The notes under the pieces are model-generated. The model ran no database searches, was not told the DNA's origin, and saw only the letters and a program-made list of their open reading frames with translations. A DNA stretch of 64,000 nt, taken from NCBI RefSeq assembly GCF_000299335.2, contig NZ_CP004387.1:3302994-3366993 (forward strand), read 5' to 3'. The DNA comes from Isoalcanivorax pacificus W11-5. GTDB taxonomy: Bacteria > Pseudomonadota > Gammaproteobacteria > Pseudomonadales > Alcanivoracaceae. The stretch's first letter is position 1. Each line of letters begins with the position of its first letter. Of this stretch, positions 17,216-26,482 are shown in pieces. A program made the translations under genes and the position numbers.

Positions 17216-18036
17216 TCCGTGCCTGGCAGGTCGATGCCGCGCATGACTGCGATCAGTTTGTCTGCATAATCGGGATCGGTGGCATAACCACCGGCCTGCA
17301 ACGCCTGGGCAGCGGCTTCGTCACTGGTGGCCGACAGCACACCGGCATAGCGCTCGTGTTGCGTGAGCAGGCGGCCGTGATCCGTCAGCGCAGCGTCCAG
17401 CGAGTCGTACACCCGGAAGTGATCAGTGACGCGCACGCGCTCGCCGTTGATGTACTCGTGGGTGACGACCTCGGTGGTTTCTCCGCGCCAGTCCGCGCCG
17501 GCCTTGATGCCGAACAGGTTGTGGCTGTCACGCCCGTCGGCGGTACGGATGTCATGCCGGCCCCAGCCGGTTTCCAGCGCCGCCTGGGCGATAATCAGTT
17601 TCGCCGGCACCCCGGTGCGGCCGGCAGCCGCCTGCGCGGCGGGCGCCAACCGCTCAATAAACCCGACCCGGCCGGAGGTGGCTTCAGCGCGGGGCGCTGG
17701 CGCAGCGCCCCACAATGGTTTCGGTGGTGCCAAAGGAGCGTCGCCGCTGAGCTGCCGCACCAGTTGCTCGGCCAGTCCGGTGCCACGGCCGGCCAGATGC
17801 ACCGACAGTTGCTGGTCCAGCAGCGATTCATGAAAACGCACTGACGCGCTGTCCATCAGGTCCGCGCGCGGCGTGGCATCGCGCATACTTTTCAGCATCT
17901 GGTGCAGAAACAGCGCCTCGAATTGCGCTGCCGCGTTCTGCAGTTCGCGCTGTGGATCTTCGGCGGCACTGCGGCGTACCCGGGCCAGGCCCTGTACATC
18001 CAGCGCCAGCTGCTGGTTCAGGTTGCCGATGCTCAT
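17146..18036 (-). CDS. flgJ: Flagellar rod assembly protein/muramidase FlgJ
   Basis: 296 residues, the bifunctional form. The N-terminal rod-cap domain (about 1-95) contains QFEALFLHQMLKSMRDA. A Pro/Ala linker follows, then the glucosaminidase domain (about 125-270) with the catalytic Glu at E155 in QAALETGWG. It cuts peptidoglycan so that the rod can pass. The last ~23 residues (from about 274) are encoded by the repeat copy at 17142-17215 and have no family counterpart that I recognise. The start shares one base with the flgI stop. Confidence 0.96.
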   Translation of the reverse strand: MSIGNLNQQLALDVQGLARVRRSAAEDPQRELQNAAAQFEALFLHQMLKSMRDATPRADLMDSASVRFHESLLDQQLSVHLAGRGTGLAEQLVRQLSGDAPLAPPKPLWGAAPAPRAEATSGRVGFIERLAPAAQAAAGRTGVPAKLIIAQAALETGWGRHDIRTADGRDSHNLFGIKAGADWRGETTEVVTHEYINGERVRVTDHFRVYDSLDAALTDHGRLLTQHERYAGVLSATSDEAAAQALQAGGYATDPDYADKLIAVMRGIDLPGTENQSLAALDSTDGPIRPSAPAFF

Positions 18037-19130
18037 CAGAGAATCTCCAGTTCGGCACGCAACGCGCCGGCCGCCTTGAGTGCTTCCAGAATCGACATCA
18101 GGTCCTGCGGTGTCGCACCCAGTGCATTCAGCGCATCCACCACGGCCATCAGGTCCGCACCCTGTACCGTCTGCAGCGCGCCGGCCTGCTGGCTGATGGT
18201 GATCTCGCTGTCAGGCACCACCACCGTGTCGCCGTCGCCGAGCGGCGCCGGCTGACTGACGCCGAAGCGCGTATCGATCACCACCGACAGGTTGCCGTGG
18301 GCCACGGCGGCGGGGGCCAGCGTGACGCGCTGGTTAAGCACGACGGAGCCGGTCCGCGCATTGATCACCACCCGCGCCGGCGCGGCCATCGGCTCCACCT
18401 GGACCTGCTGCACGCGGGCCATGAAATTGACCCGCTCGTTGCTGTCGGTCGGGCCTTGCAGGCGGATCACGCGGCCATTCTGTGCCGCCGCGACCGGGTA
18501 GCCGAACTCGCCATTGACGGCCTCCACCACGCGCTGCGCCGTGCTGAAATCCGCCTGGTGCAATTGCAACTCCAGCAGGCCGCCATTGCGCCCCAGTTCC
18601 AGCGGCACTTCCCGTTCCACCATGGCGCCGCGGCTGATGCGGCCACCCGCCTGCTGGTTGATCTGCACACTGCTGCCACCGGCCTCGGCGCCCGCACCGC
18701 CCACCAGCAGGTTGCCCTGGGCAATGGCATAGGTGGTGCCGTCCACGCCTTTCAGCGGGGTCAGCAACAGCGTGCCGCCACGCAGGCTGCGTGCATTGCC
18801 GATCGACGACACCACCACATCCAGGCGTTGTCCCGGGCGCGAAAACGGCGGCAGTTCTGCGGTCACCATCACCGCCGCGATATTGCGCAGCTGCATATTG
18901 GTACCGGCCGGCACGGTGATGCCCAGTTGCGAAAACATGTTCACCAGTGACTGGGTGGTGAACGGCGTCTGCATGGTCTGGTCACCGGAGCCGTCCAGCC
19001 CCACCACCAGCCCATAGCCCACCAGCACGTTGGCGCGCACGCCGGCGAAATCCGCCAGCTCGCGCAGCGGTGCTGCCAGCGCGTTCGCGCTGATCAGCAG
19101 CAGCACCAGCGACAGTCCGATCCGTTTCAT
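18036..19130 (-). CDS. flgI: Flagellar P-ring protein FlgI
   Basis: 364 residues with a Sec signal ending ANALAAP (about residue 20). FlgI forms the periplasmic P ring around the rod. The conserved start of the mature protein, LRELADFAGVRANVLVGYGLVVGLDGSGDQ, and the segment NIAAVMVTAELPPFSRPGQRLDV are present. It lies 20 bases after flgH. Confidence 0.98.
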   Translation of the reverse strand: MKRIGLSLVLLLISANALAAPLRELADFAGVRANVLVGYGLVVGLDGSGDQTMQTPFTTQSLVNMFSQLGITVPAGTNMQLRNIAAVMVTAELPPFSRPGQRLDVVVSSIGNARSLRGGTLLLTPLKGVDGTTYAIAQGNLLVGGAGAEAGGSSVQINQQAGGRISRGAMVEREVPLELGRNGGLLELQLHQADFSTAQRVVEAVNGEFGYPVAAAQNGRVIRLQGPTDSNERVNFMARVQQVQVEPMAAPARVVINARTGSVVLNQRVTLAPAAVAHGNLSVVIDTRFGVSQPAPLGDGDTVVVPDSEITISQQAGALQTVQGADLMAVVDALNALGATPQDLMSILEALKAAGALRAELEIL

Positions 19131-19150
19131 GCCCGAGCTCCGTCGCTGTA

Positions 19151-19813
19151 TCAGAAGGGGGAAATGTTCAGGAAAAGACGCTGCAACCAGCCCATGTGCT
19201 GCGCCTCATTGATATAGCCATCGCCGACATATTCGATCCGCGCGTCCGCCACACGGGTGGACAGCACGCTGTTGTCGCCACGGATGGCACTGGGGTCCAC
19301 CACACCGGAGAAGCGGATGAATTCCACCCCCTGGTTGATGCCGATCTGCTTTTCGCCACGCACGCGCAGGTTGCCGTTGCCCATCACACCCAGCACGGTC
19401 ACGGTGATGGTGCCGGTGAAGCTGTTGTTCGCCTGTGCGCCACCACCGCCCTCGAAATCGTTCTTGCCGGTCATCACGAAGCCGTACTCGGCCAGCGTTT
19501 CCAGCGCCTCGGGCACCTGTTCCATTTCAAAGCTGGCGCCGCCGGAACGGCTGGCGTTGCTGCGGGCGTTCTTGCTGGCGCTAACCTGTTCATCCAGCAC
19601 GATAGTGAGCACGTCGCCGATCAGGCGCGGGCGACGGTCCTCGAACAGCGGATAGTAACCACGGCTGGCCTGGTAAATGCTGCCGTTGGCCAGCGGCGGC
19701 GGTGGCTCGGGAATATCCACCTGTTCCTGTTCGCCGACCACGGACGGGCGCGGCAATTGCGCGCACCCGCCCAGCAACACCACGCCGAGAAGCACACTCC
19801 GCATCAGGTCCAT
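19151..19813 (-). CDS. flgH: Flagellar L-ring lipoprotein FlgH
   Basis: 220 residues. A lipoprotein signal ends in LLGGC with the lipidated Cys at about residue 17. The conserved GSIY segment and the stretch [24 protein letters not shown] follow, and near the end [18 protein letters not shown]. FlgH forms the outer-membrane L ring. It is in order behind flgG, as in the canonical cluster. Confidence 0.97.
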   Translation of the reverse strand: MDLMRSVLLGVVLLGGCAQLPRPSVVGEQEQVDIPEPPPPLANGSIYQASRGYYPLFEDRRPRLIGDVLTIVLDEQVSASKNARSNASRSGGASFEMEQVPEALETLAEYGFVMTGKNDFEGGGGAQANNSFTGTITVTVLGVMGNGNLRVRGEKQIGINQGVEFIRFSGVVDPSAIRGDNSVLSTRVADARIEYVGDGYINEAQHMGWLQRLFLNISPF

Positions 19814-19829
19814 GCCGCGCTCCCGTCCG

Positions 19830-20612
19830 TTACAGCTGGCTCAGCCGGGCCAGCATTTCATCCGAGGTCTGCACGGCCTTGCTGTTGATTTCATAGGCAC
19901 GCTGGGTCTGGATCATGCTGACCATTTCCTCCACCACGTTGACGTTGGAGGTCTCGACATAGTTCTGGTACAGCCGGCCGGCACCGTTGAGGCCCGGTGT
20001 GCTTTCCACGCGCATGCCGGAGGCACTGGTTTCCCGGTAGAGGTTTTCGCCAACGCTTTCCAGGCCGGCCGGATTGACGAACGTGGACAACGTGAGCTGG
20101 CCGACATCGCGGGACTGGTTTGAGCCCGGCTCGGTCACCGACACGATACCGTCCTGGCCGATGGACACCGACAGCGCGTTCTGCGGGATGATCACAGCCG
20201 GTTCCAGCGGGTAGCCGGAGGACGTCACCATCTGGCCGTTTTCATCCAGCTGGAAACTGCCGTCGCGGGTGTAGGCGATATTGCCGTCGGGCATCAGTAC
20301 CTGGAAAAAACCCTGGCCATTGATCGCCAGATCGCGCGAGTTGCCCGTGTTCTCCAGGCCGCCCTGGCTGTGCAGCCGTTCGGTCGCCACCGGACGCACA
20401 CCGGAACCGATCTGCAAACCCGACGGCAGGCGGTTCTGCACATCGTTCGCGCTGCCCGGCTGGCGCAGGTTCTGGTACAGCAGGTCTTCGAACACGGCGC
20501 GGGATTTCTTGAAACCGTTGGTGCTGACGTTGGCCAGGTTGTTGGCAATCACGTCCATTTTCACCTGTTGCGATTCCAGCCCGGTCTTGGCCGTCCAGAG
20601 GGATTTGATCAT
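19830..20612 (-). CDS. flgG: Flagellar distal rod protein FlgG
   Basis: 260 residues, the standard length. N-terminal [32 protein letters not shown] and C-terminal [33 protein letters not shown] are the rod-hook family helices. It forms the distal rod. It follows flgF by 23 bases. Confidence 0.98.
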   Translation of the reverse strand: MIKSLWTAKTGLESQQVKMDVIANNLANVSTNGFKKSRAVFEDLLYQNLRQPGSANDVQNRLPSGLQIGSGVRPVATERLHSQGGLENTGNSRDLAINGQGFFQVLMPDGNIAYTRDGSFQLDENGQMVTSSGYPLEPAVIIPQNALSVSIGQDGIVSVTEPGSNQSRDVGQLTLSTFVNPAGLESVGENLYRETSASGMRVESTPGLNGAGRLYQNYVETSNVNVVEEMVSMIQTQRAYEINSKAVQTSDEMLARLSQL

Positions 20613-20635
20613 GTCACGTGCTCCTGTGTACCGGC

Positions 20636-21394
20636 TCAGCCCTGCAGCGACAGCAGGCTGTTGGCGCGTTGGGCGTTGTCATCGGCGCTTTGCAGCACCT
20701 TCATCTGCATTTCGTAGCGGCGCGCGCTGCCGATCATGTCGACCATGGTGGCCACGGTACTGACGTTGCTGCCTTCCAGTGCACCGGAAAGCAGCCGCGC
20801 GTTGTCATCCGCCGGCAGGACGGCGACGTTGCCGTCGGCATCCGCCGCCGGACGAAACAGACCGTCGTCACCGCGCACCAGCGTCACGGCGCCGGCATTC
20901 ACCAGTTTCATGCGGCCGGCTTCCACCACCGCGCCCGGGTCCTCACCGGGACCGAGCACGCTGAGCGTCCCGTCGGCGCCCATGAACACCTGCGCGCCCG
21001 GCGGAATCACCACTGGCCCGGCATCACCGATCACCGGCCGGCCTGCGCTGCGCAGCAGGCCGTCGCCATCGATCTGCAGGTCACCGCGCCGGGTGTAGGC
21101 TTCCGCGCCGTCGGCGCCCTGCACCGCCAGCCAGGCGTCGCCCTGCAACGCCACGTCGAGATCACGGCCGGTGGCGTTCACCGCTCCGGTGGAAAAATCG
21201 GAGCCGGGCGTGGTGGCCATCACCGAGACGCGCGTCGGCAACAGACCATCGCCCTGCACCGGCACCGCGCGCAGGGCATGCAGTTGCGCGCGAAAACCGC
21301 TGGTGGTGGCGTTGGCCAGGTTGTGGCTGATCACCGACTGCTGTTCCATGCTCTGCCGGGCACCGCTCATGGCGGTGTAGAGAATGCGGTCCAT
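20636..21394 (-). CDS. flgF: Flagellar proximal rod protein FlgF
   Basis: 252 residues. It begins [35 protein letters not shown] and ends with the rod-family helix [26 protein letters not shown]. FlgF is a rod component next to FlgG. The position between flgE and flgG separates it from its paralogues. Confidence 0.96.
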   Translation of the reverse strand: MDRILYTAMSGARQSMEQQSVISHNLANATTSGFRAQLHALRAVPVQGDGLLPTRVSVMATTPGSDFSTGAVNATGRDLDVALQGDAWLAVQGADGAEAYTRRGDLQIDGDGLLRSAGRPVIGDAGPVVIPPGAQVFMGADGTLSVLGPGEDPGAVVEAGRMKLVNAGAVTLVRGDDGLFRPAADADGNVAVLPADDNARLLSGALEGSNVSTVATMVDMIGSARRYEMQMKVLQSADDNAQRANSLLSLQG

Positions 21395-21406
21395 GGTTCA
21401 ACTCCG

Positions 21407-22597
21407 TCAGCGCAGGTTGACGGCGCTTTGCAGCACTTCGTCCTGCACCTTGATGGTCTGGGTGTTGGCCTGGTAATTGCGCTGCGCAATGATCAGGTCG
21501 ACCAGTGCGCGGGTGAGGTCGACGTTGGAGGTTTCCACCACGCCGCTTTCCAGTGAACCGAACATGCCACTGCCCGGCAGGCCCAGCAGTGGCTGCCCGG
21601 ATGTCGCGGTTTCCACCCAGACGTTGTCACCGGCGGCCTGCAGGCCTTCCGGGTTGCGGAAGTCGGCCAGCGCGATGGTGCCAAGCACTTGCGAGCGTTC
21701 GTTGGAGTAGTTGCCCACCACGTTGCCGGCGTCATCGAAAGTGATGCCCACCAGGGTGCCGGCGGTGTAGCCGTTCTGGTTCAGGTTATCCAGGTTGAAG
21801 TCCTGGCCAAACTGGGTCGTGCCGTCGAACGCCAGCGCAAAGTTCAGCGCGTCGGCACCGCCGCCCGGCGTGAAACCATAGGTCGGGAAAGTGCTGGCGG
21901 CTTCGTTGAGCAGGCCATTGCTGTCGAACACCAGCTCGCCCACGTTCGCCGCATCGGCATTGCCGTCCACCGCCACGCGCACTTCCCAGGTATTGTCGGC
22001 CGTTTTGCTGAAGTACATGGTCATGGTGTGTTCGACACCGAGGGAATCAAATGCCGTGCCGGTGTTGGCGTAGGAATAGCTGTTGCCATCGGCCGGGTCG
22101 AACGGCACGGTGGCGCGGTCGATCAGGTCGGCGCGGGCATCCAGATTGAAACTCGCCTCCACGCCCGTGGTCGCGGTGGCGTTCATGGCGCCGGAGGGCA
22201 CCTGCAGTGGCACCGGCTGGCCACCGGTGCCGACGCCCGCCGGAAAGCCGGTCAGGCGCGCGCCCTGTGCATTTTCCAGGTAGCCCTCCGGCGTCATGAT
22301 GAGCTGGCCATTCCGCGAATAGACTACCTGCTCGCCCTGCATGAAACGGAAAAAGCCGGTGCCTGCCACCGCCAGGTCAAGGTTGCGGCCGGTGGTTTCC
22401 AGTGTGCCGTCGGAGAAATCCTGCAACACCGCCGCCACTCTTGTCCCCAGGCCCACCTGGGCGCCGGCATAGACATCGGCGAACTGCACGCTGCTGCCCT
22501 TGAAACCGACGGTTTGCGAGTTGGCGATATTGTTGCCCACCACATCCAGATTCATCGCCGCGGCGTTGAGACCGCTCAGTGCCTGTGAAAAGCCCAT
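21407..22597 (-). CDS. flgE: Flagellar hook protein FlgE
   Basis: 396 residues from ATG 22597 (MGFSQALSGLNAAAMNLDVV), which has AAGGAG upstream; the frame is open further to 22744 without similarity. FlgE polymerises into the hook. N-terminal NNIANSQTVGFKGSSVQFADVY and C-terminal SNVDLTRALVDLIIAQRNYQANTQTIKVQDEVLQ are intact. Confidence 0.97.
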   Translation of the reverse strand: MGFSQALSGLNAAAMNLDVVGNNIANSQTVGFKGSSVQFADVYAGAQVGLGTRVAAVLQDFSDGTLETTGRNLDLAVAGTGFFRFMQGEQVVYSRNGQLIMTPEGYLENAQGARLTGFPAGVGTGGQPVPLQVPSGAMNATATTGVEASFNLDARADLIDRATVPFDPADGNSYSYANTGTAFDSLGVEHTMTMYFSKTADNTWEVRVAVDGNADAANVGELVFDSNGLLNEAASTFPTYGFTPGGGADALNFALAFDGTTQFGQDFNLDNLNQNGYTAGTLVGITFDDAGNVVGNYSNERSQVLGTIALADFRNPEGLQAAGDNVWVETATSGQPLLGLPGSGMFGSLESGVVETSNVDLTRALVDLIIAQRNYQANTQTIKVQDEVLQSAVNLR

Positions 22598-22637
22598 CGT
22601 TGTGCTCCTTGAAACAGATTGGTTAACGGCGACGGAT

Positions 22638-23321
22638 TCAGAGAATCTGCCGGATGTCCTCCAGGGAAACGGGTTCGGCGACACCGCCGAGATCAAGCCG
22701 TGGCGCACCATCGCTGCCGGTGCTGATACCACTGACCAGGGCATAGCTGAGCGTGGTCACCGGCAGCGTCTCGTCGTTCAGGCTGGCTTCCACGCTGACG
22801 CTGTAGGCGCCCTTCGGTGCGGTCGTGCCGTCTTCCAGCTGGGCATCCCAGACAAACGATTCGACACCGGCTTTCATTTCGCCCAGTTCATAGCGGCTCA
22901 CGACCTGGCCACTGGCGTCGCGGATAGTGACCACCACATTGTCCGCCGGCGTCTTCAGTTCAATGCCGAAAGGCGTGGTGGCACCTTCATCGCCGACCAG
23001 CACCCGTTCACCCGGCACCAGCACGCCCTTGCCGATCAGGCCGGCCGCCTGCAGGACGCGGCTGGCATCGAGCTGGCCGGTGATATTTTCCAGTGTCGCG
23101 TTGAGTTCCTGGACGCCGCTGACAGTGTTGATCTGGGCAAGCTGCGAGGTCATCTCCGCATTGTCCATCGGGTTCATCGGATCCTGGTTCTTGAGCTGCG
23201 TGACCAGCAGCGTCATGAAACTGTCCTGCAAATCCTGCGCGGTGCCACGGCTGTTCTTGCCACCCCCGTTGATCGCGCCCAGCACATTGCTGTCAACCGT
23301 GTTCTGCGTCGCCACCGCCAT
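22638..23321 (-). CDS. flgD: Flagellar hook capping protein FlgD
   Basis: 227 residues. The N-terminal segment LQDSFMTLLVTQLKNQDPMNPMDNAEMTSQLAQINTVSGV is the FlgD signature. The C-terminal part is the FlgD Ig-like and tudor-like fold region. FlgD caps the growing hook and is later discarded. Its start shares one base with the flgC stop. Confidence 0.97.
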   Translation of the reverse strand: MAVATQNTVDSNVLGAINGGGKNSRGTAQDLQDSFMTLLVTQLKNQDPMNPMDNAEMTSQLAQINTVSGVQELNATLENITGQLDASRVLQAAGLIGKGVLVPGERVLVGDEGATTPFGIELKTPADNVVVTIRDASGQVVSRYELGEMKAGVESFVWDAQLEDGTTAPKGAYSVSVEASLNDETLPVTTLSYALVSGISTGSDGAPRLDLGGVAEPVSLEDIRQIL

Positions 23322-23725
23322 CAGCTTTCTCCCAGGGTCAATGTCTTGTTCAGCAGTTGCTTGCTGGTGTTGAGCACTTCCACATTGGCCTGGTACGAAC
23401 GCGAGGCCGCGATCATGTTGACCATCTCATCCACCGGCTCCACGTTCGGCATCGACACATACCCCTGCGCATCCGCCAGTGGATGGTGCGGCTGGTATTC
23501 GCGCTTCAGTGGCGCGTCACTCTCCAGCACCCCGGTCACCCGCACGCCACCGGTGGACTGCGCATCGGCCTGGCTTTCAAACATCACCTGCCGTGCGCGG
23601 TACGGCTCGCCATCCGGGCCGGCGACACTGTCGGCATTGGCCAGGTTGCTGGCCGAGACATTCATGCGTTGCGACTGCGCGCTCAGCGCGGAGCCGGAGA
23701 TATCAAACACGGAAAACAGCGACAT
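23321..23725 (-). CDS. flgC: Flagellar rod protein FlgC
   Basis: 134 residues. [33 protein letters not shown] at the N-terminus and [32 protein letters not shown] at the C-terminus are typical for this proximal rod protein. It follows flgB by 14 bases and overlaps flgD by one. Confidence 0.97.
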   Translation of the reverse strand: MSLFSVFDISGSALSAQSQRMNVSASNLANADSVAGPDGEPYRARQVMFESQADAQSTGGVRVTGVLESDAPLKREYQPHHPLADAQGYVSMPNVEPVDEMVNMIAASRSYQANVEVLNTSKQLLNKTLTLGES

Positions 23726-23739
23726 CGGTGCTTCTCCCT

Positions 23740-24153
23740 TTATTCAGGCTGCATCGCGGATTTCAGGCCCTGGATGCGGCTGTTGAGCATCGTCAGTGCC
23801 GCCTGGTAGCGCATCGCGTTCTCGGCGAAGGCAACCCGTTCGCGATCCATGTCCACCGTGTTGCCGTCCAGGCTCGGTTGTTCCGGTACGCGGTACAAAA
23901 GCTCATGCAGCGGCGACGACTGGCCGGCAGCATCAAGGTGGCGCGCCGAGGTGGTGCGCAGGGACAACCCCTGCGATGCCGCGCGGCCCGATTGCAGGGC
24001 ACTGGACAGTTCCCGGGAAAAATCGAAGTCGCGCGCTTTGAAATGGGGCGTGTCGGCGTTGGCAATATTGCTGGCCAGCACACGCTGTCGTTCGTGGCGC
24101 AGGTTCAGTGCTTCCTGATGAAAATTCAGCGCGCCGGCGAGTTTGTCGATCAT
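23740..24153 (-). CDS. flgB: Flagellar rod protein FlgB
   Basis: 137 residues from ATG 24153 ([16 protein letters not shown]), preceded by AGGGG; the frame continues to 24180 without similarity. Rod-family motif [20 protein letters not shown] is at about residues 28-47, and [21 protein letters not shown] near the end. First gene of the flgB-flgL run and divergent from flgA. Confidence 0.95.
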   Translation of the reverse strand: MIDKLAGALNFHQEALNLRHERQRVLASNIANADTPHFKARDFDFSRELSSALQSGRAASQGLSLRTTSARHLDAAGQSSPLHELLYRVPEQPSLDGNTVDMDRERVAFAENAMRYQAALTMLNSRIQGLKSAMQPE

Positions 24154-24199
24154 CTGCTTGCCCCTGGGTCGGGTCTCCATTTGAGCAACAGCCTAAACG

Positions 24200-24215
24200 G
24201 GGCACGGCCAGGGCA
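24200..24215 (+). promoter_or_regulatory. Possible sigma-54 promoter of flgA
   Basis: GGGCACG, four bases, GGGCA keeps the GG-N10-GC spacing (GG at 24201-24202, GC at 24213-24214) and six of seven bases of the -24 box of TGGCACG-N4-TTGCW. The -12 box has GG in place of TT. The flgA ATG is about 100 bases downstream. Confidence 0.35.
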
Positions 24216-24318
24216 AACGCGGAAACAGGCCGTTATTTGGTCGCTATTTCGGTTATTCGCGGTTTCCCGCCACCCCTAGAATGCGGGACAGACACCCATC
24301 CACCGCGAGGGACAAGTT

Positions 24319-25011
24319 ATGCAACCATTGCGCCCCACCCTGCTGCGCTGGCTGTGCGGCCTGAGTTTTTCTGCACTGGCCGTGCACGCCCCGGCTGACC
24401 CGCTGACCGACGCCGCGCTGGCACTGCTGCAGGCGCACACACAAGGCCTGGCGGAAGAGGTCCGCATCACCGTGCAACCCGCGACGGTGACGGCCGGTGA
24501 CTGCCCGGCGCCCATGGCCTTTCTGCCCGGCGCCGCGCAGGACGCGTCACAGCTGGCGCGCGGTGGACGTGTGACTGTCGGTGTGCGTTGCGCAGAGCAG
24601 GTACGGTATCTGCAGGCGCAGGTCAGCGTGATCGGCCCGTACTGGGTGGCGGCCTCGGATATCGACGCCGGCACCACCGTGACGCATGCCCTGTTGCGCG
24701 AGGAACGCGGCGACCTCAGCCGCTTGCCGCACCAGGCCCTGCGCGAGGCAGACGCGGCGGTGGGCCGGCAGAGCACCCGGCCGCTGAGTGCCGGCACCGT
24801 ACTCCAGGCACAGCACCTGCGCGCTGTCCCGCTGGTGACACGGCGCCAGCAGGTGGTGATGGAAGCCGACGGCGCCGGGTTCAAGATCACCCGTGACGTG
24901 GTGGCACTGGACGATGGTGCGCGCGGTGATCTGGTGCGGGTACAGCTTGACCCCCGCACCCAGCTCAACGCCGAGGTGATCGGCCCCGGCCGGGTGCACG
25001 CCGCCCGCTGA
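24319..25011 (+). CDS. flgA: Flagellar P-ring assembly chaperone FlgA
   Basis: 230 residues with a Sec signal ending near VHAPA (about residue 25). The C-terminal SAF/ChapFlgA domain (about 110-225) contains ASDIDAGTTVTHALLREERGDLSRLP and IGPGRV. FlgA chaperones FlgI in the periplasm. It diverges from flgB, the usual arrangement, with flgM and flgN behind it. Confidence 0.95.
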   Translation: MQPLRPTLLRWLCGLSFSALAVHAPADPLTDAALALLQAHTQGLAEEVRITVQPATVTAGDCPAPMAFLPGAAQDASQLARGGRVTVGVRCAEQVRYLQAQVSVIGPYWVAASDIDAGTTVTHALLREERGDLSRLPHQALREADAAVGRQSTRPLSAGTVLQAQHLRAVPLVTRRQQVVMEADGAGFKITRDVVALDDGARGDLVRVQLDPRTQLNAEVIGPGRVHAAR

Positions 25012-25059
25012 CGCGGCTGATCCTGCCGGGAGCCCGGCCAGCCCGGCTGTTTTTGAACC

Positions 25060-25086
25060 TAAAGTTATCCCGGCCCGGGCCGATAG
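25060..25086 (+). promoter_or_regulatory. Sigma-28 (FliA) promoter of flgMN
   Basis: TAAAGTTA, 11 bases, then GCCGATAG. Only the last base of each box departs from consensus. It lies in the 105-base gap between flgA and flgM, so FlgM is made both from the flgA transcript and, once FliA is free, from its own promoter. Confidence 0.92.
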
Positions 25087-25116
25087 AACCGGCAGGGCCA
25101 GAATGGAGATCGTCCA

Positions 25117-25389
25117 TTGAAAATCGACAAGCTCACTCCGTTGACGTCGCCGGGCAGCCTGGCGCCGGGCAAGCAGACTGACCGCAGCGCCGGCGCGGGC
25201 GATGCCTCCGCCGGCAGCAGCGCGGCGGTCACTCACCTGCGCCATCAGGGCAGCAGTGATCAGGACATCAATACCGCCCGGGTGGAGGAAATCCGCCAGG
25301 CCATCAGCGAGGGGCGGCTGGAAATCCGCACCGACCAGATCGCCGACGCGCTGATCGCCAGCGTGCGCGACCTGCTGGGCCGTTCATGA
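25117..25389 (+). CDS. flgM: Anti-sigma-28 factor FlgM
   Basis: 90 residues. The conserved N-terminal KIDKL and the C-terminal FliA-binding part, DINTARVEEIRQAISEGRLE then IRTDQIADALI, identify it. FlgM holds FliA inactive until the hook is complete and FlgM is exported. The start codon is TTG at 25117, with GGAG eight bases upstream; the family N-terminus begins exactly there and no ATG is available. Confidence 0.96.
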   Translation: MKIDKLTPLTSPGSLAPGKQTDRSAGAGDASAGSSAAVTHLRHQGSSDQDINTARVEEIRQAISEGRLEIRTDQIADALIASVRDLLGRS

Positions 25390-25868
25390 ACGCCGCTGCC
25401 CAGACACCGCTGCAGCGCCACATCGCGCAGCAACAGGGACAACTGGAGACGCTGTCAGCGCTGCTACAGCGCGAACGCACGGTGCTGCAACAGGGCGAAC
25501 CGGACAGCCATCTGCTGGCCGATCTGGCTGCGGGCAAACAGCAATTGCTGGAAGATCTGAATCTGCGCGAACAGCGCCGGCGGGCGGTCCAGCAACAGCT
25601 CGGCTTCGAGGACAGCGCCGACGGCGATACCGAAGCAGCCACCCGGCAGGGTTGCCTGCCCGGCTGGCACGCTGTGCAGGCACTGGCCGCGGAGGTGGCG
25701 CGGCAGAATCGTCTGAATGGCCTGCTGATCGACATGCGGCTGCACCACAATCAGCGGATGCTGAATTTTCTGCGGGATTGCGCGCGCGAGGCCAATCCGG
25801 AAAGCGGCCTGTACGGCCCGGACGGCCAGGCCCGCCAGGGGAGCGGGCAAATCAGTTCACGGGTATGA
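25386..25868 (+). CDS. flgN: Flagellar export chaperone FlgN
   Basis: 160 residues, helical, with long N-terminal coiled-coil (QQQGQLETLSALLQRERTVL) and a C-terminal stretch NRLNGLLIDMRLHHNQRMLNFL typical of FlgN. FlgN chaperones FlgK and FlgL. It overlaps flgM by four bases and ends 11 bases from the convergent sodC stop. Confidence 0.93.
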   Translation: MNAAAQTPLQRHIAQQQGQLETLSALLQRERTVLQQGEPDSHLLADLAAGKQQLLEDLNLREQRRRAVQQQLGFEDSADGDTEAATRQGCLPGWHAVQALAAEVARQNRLNGLLIDMRLHHNQRMLNFLRDCAREANPESGLYGPDGQARQGSGQISSRV

Positions 25869-25879
25869 GCGGGAGATGT

Positions 25880-26482
25880 TCAGCGGATCACGCCACACAG
25901 CATGCGCGTGCCACCGCCCCCCAGCGCTTGCGGCTGGTCGGCATGGTTGTCACCGCCGGCATGCACCACCAGCGCGCGGCCGCGCAGTGTCGCCACCTGG
26001 GTCAGGCGTGGTGCCAGCACCGGCTGGGTCGCGCGCCCGGTGGCGTCGACAAACAACGGCGGCAGGTCACCCAGATGGCCGTTGCCCCAGGGGCTGCCGT
26101 GCCGGCCGGCGTCGTCCGGATCATAATGCCCGCCGGCGGCCAGCGCCGGTCCGGTCTCACCGTCCGGCCCGGTAGGGCCACAGTCGCCGTGCACATGGAT
26201 ATGAAACCCGTGCAACCCGGCACTGCTTTCCGGCAGGCCGGAAAGATTTGGCGTAAACACCACGCCGTGCCCAGTTTCGGTAATGGCAATACGCCCCGCT
26301 TCCTTGCCCACGCCCTGCTCGCTGACGTAGTGCATCGTTACCGTCGTATCGTTCCGGGACGCACCACCGAGCGCAATCGCCCACAAGGGTAACGCCACCA
26401 CTGCGAACAACACGCCCAGACGGGTATGAACGACACCTGCACCAACTTCATGACTCCGAAACACCTGACACTCCTGTTTCAT
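25880..26482 (-). CDS. sodC: Periplasmic Cu,Zn superoxide dismutase
   Basis: 200 residues from ATG 26482, or 194 from GTG 26464, which has AGGAG six bases upstream and is the better-supported start. A hydrophobic signal (LGVLFAVVALPLWAIA) is followed by the mature enzyme. Metal ligands are seen in HGFHIHVHGDC, GGHYDP, HGSPWGNGHLGDLPPL and VVHAGGDNHAD, and the disulfide partner Cys in RMLCGVI near the C-terminus. It disproportionates superoxide in the periplasm. It is convergent with flgN and monocistronic. Confidence 0.95.
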   Translation of the reverse strand: MKQECQVFRSHEVGAGVVHTRLGVLFAVVALPLWAIALGGASRNDTTVTMHYVSEQGVGKEAGRIAITETGHGVVFTPNLSGLPESSAGLHGFHIHVHGDCGPTGPDGETGPALAAGGHYDPDDAGRHGSPWGNGHLGDLPPLFVDATGRATQPVLAPRLTQVATLRGRALVVHAGGDNHADQPQALGGGGTRMLCGVIR

